The notes below the pieces were generated by a model. That model was not told the DNA's origin. It saw nothing but the letters and a program-made list of their open reading frames with translations, and made no database searches. A program made the position numbers and the translations under genes. From an uncultured Lachnospiraceae bacterium (GTDB lineage Bacteria > Bacillota > Clostridia > Lachnospirales > Lachnospiraceae), in contig CANDAG010000041.1 in assembly GCA_947382625.1 (NCBI GenBank), positions 1 through 33,195 of the forward strand: a stretch of DNA of 33,195 bases, given 5' to 3'. How positions within the stretch are numbered: the stretch's first letter is position 1; every line of letters begins with the position of its first letter. Below are positions 33,136 to 33,195 of this stretch, piece after piece.

Positions 33136-33195
33136 TTATTTCACCTTTTCGCAGCTCTGGTTTCCTACTGTGCAGGAGGTCTTGCAGGCTGACTG
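33136..33195 (-). CDS. scfA: SCIFF precursor peptide, C-terminal part (window edge)
   Basis: The last 19 codons of a Cys-rich peptide run off the right edge: QSACKTSCTVGNQSCEKVK followed by TAA (33136-33138). Three cysteines in the spacing C-x3-C-x6-C and the SACKTSCTVGNQ block match the conserved end of SCIFF (six cysteines in forty-five residues). It is the substrate of the radical SAM maturase 263 bp downstream, whose thioether bonds join Cys to neighbouring residues. The biological role of SCIFF is unknown. The start and N-terminal half lie outside the window. Confidence 0.9.
   Translation of the reverse strand, partial: QSACKTSCTVGNQSCEKVK

Overview
The window looks like chromosomal DNA of a spore-forming Lachnospiraceae-type Clostridia (Blautia/Dorea-like; inferred from gene content, not a database match). 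It carries a dcw-type cell-wall/division cluster, the SCIFF peptide with its radical-SAM maturase (a Clostridia hallmark), fused SecDF, PrkC/PrpC and a SpoVD-type penicillin-binding protein. Nearly every gene lies on the minus strand. The exception is a three-gene ABC transporter operon at 2872-5831.

The outstanding object is at 636-5878. A SpoVD-like transpeptidase gene is cut in two exactly inside the codons of its SxN active-site motif by a 5,230-bp element. The 5' part is at 5845-6963 and the 3' part at 3-648. The element is bounded by an identical 13-bp direct repeat (636-648 and 5866-5878). It carries a large serine recombinase, a small upstream ORF, and a complete TrpXYZ-like ABC transporter with its own consensus vegetative promoter. 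Recombination across the repeat would rebuild, in frame, a 576-residue PBP with STFK, SCN and KTA motifs. This is the architecture of a sporulation intervening element, like skin in sigK or SPbeta in spsM, but very small, located in a spoVD-type gene, and with nutrient-transport cargo. The spoVD start is also unusual: its Shine-Dalgarno sequence lies in the 3' arm of a perfect 17-bp terminator hairpin that ends the ftsI transcript.

Layout (minus strand, in transcription order from the right). The window opens with the tail of scfA (33136-33195), a hairpin-rich spacer, a 132-bp MITE-like insertion with 8-bp target duplications, then scfB and secDF. Next come recJ and a PfkB-family sugar kinase. 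A probable 12-gene operon follows (26 kb to 11.5 kb): murE, priA, def, fmt, a Zn-peptidase, rsmB, rlmN, prpC, prkC, rsgA, ychF, lgt. It ends at a terminator directly upstream of the mraZ promoter. The mraZ unit begins with an array of MraZ boxes and encodes mraZ, rsmH, ftsL and ftsI. After the terminator hairpin comes the split spoVD.

Functionally the region couples peptidoglycan precursor synthesis (murE), septal synthesis (ftsL, ftsI), envelope biogenesis (lgt, secDF), growth-state signalling (prkC, prpC) and translation/ribosome maturation (def, fmt, rsmB, rlmN, rsgA, ychF). A spore-cortex PBP appears to be held off in growing cells by termination, ribosome-site masking and physical gene interruption.
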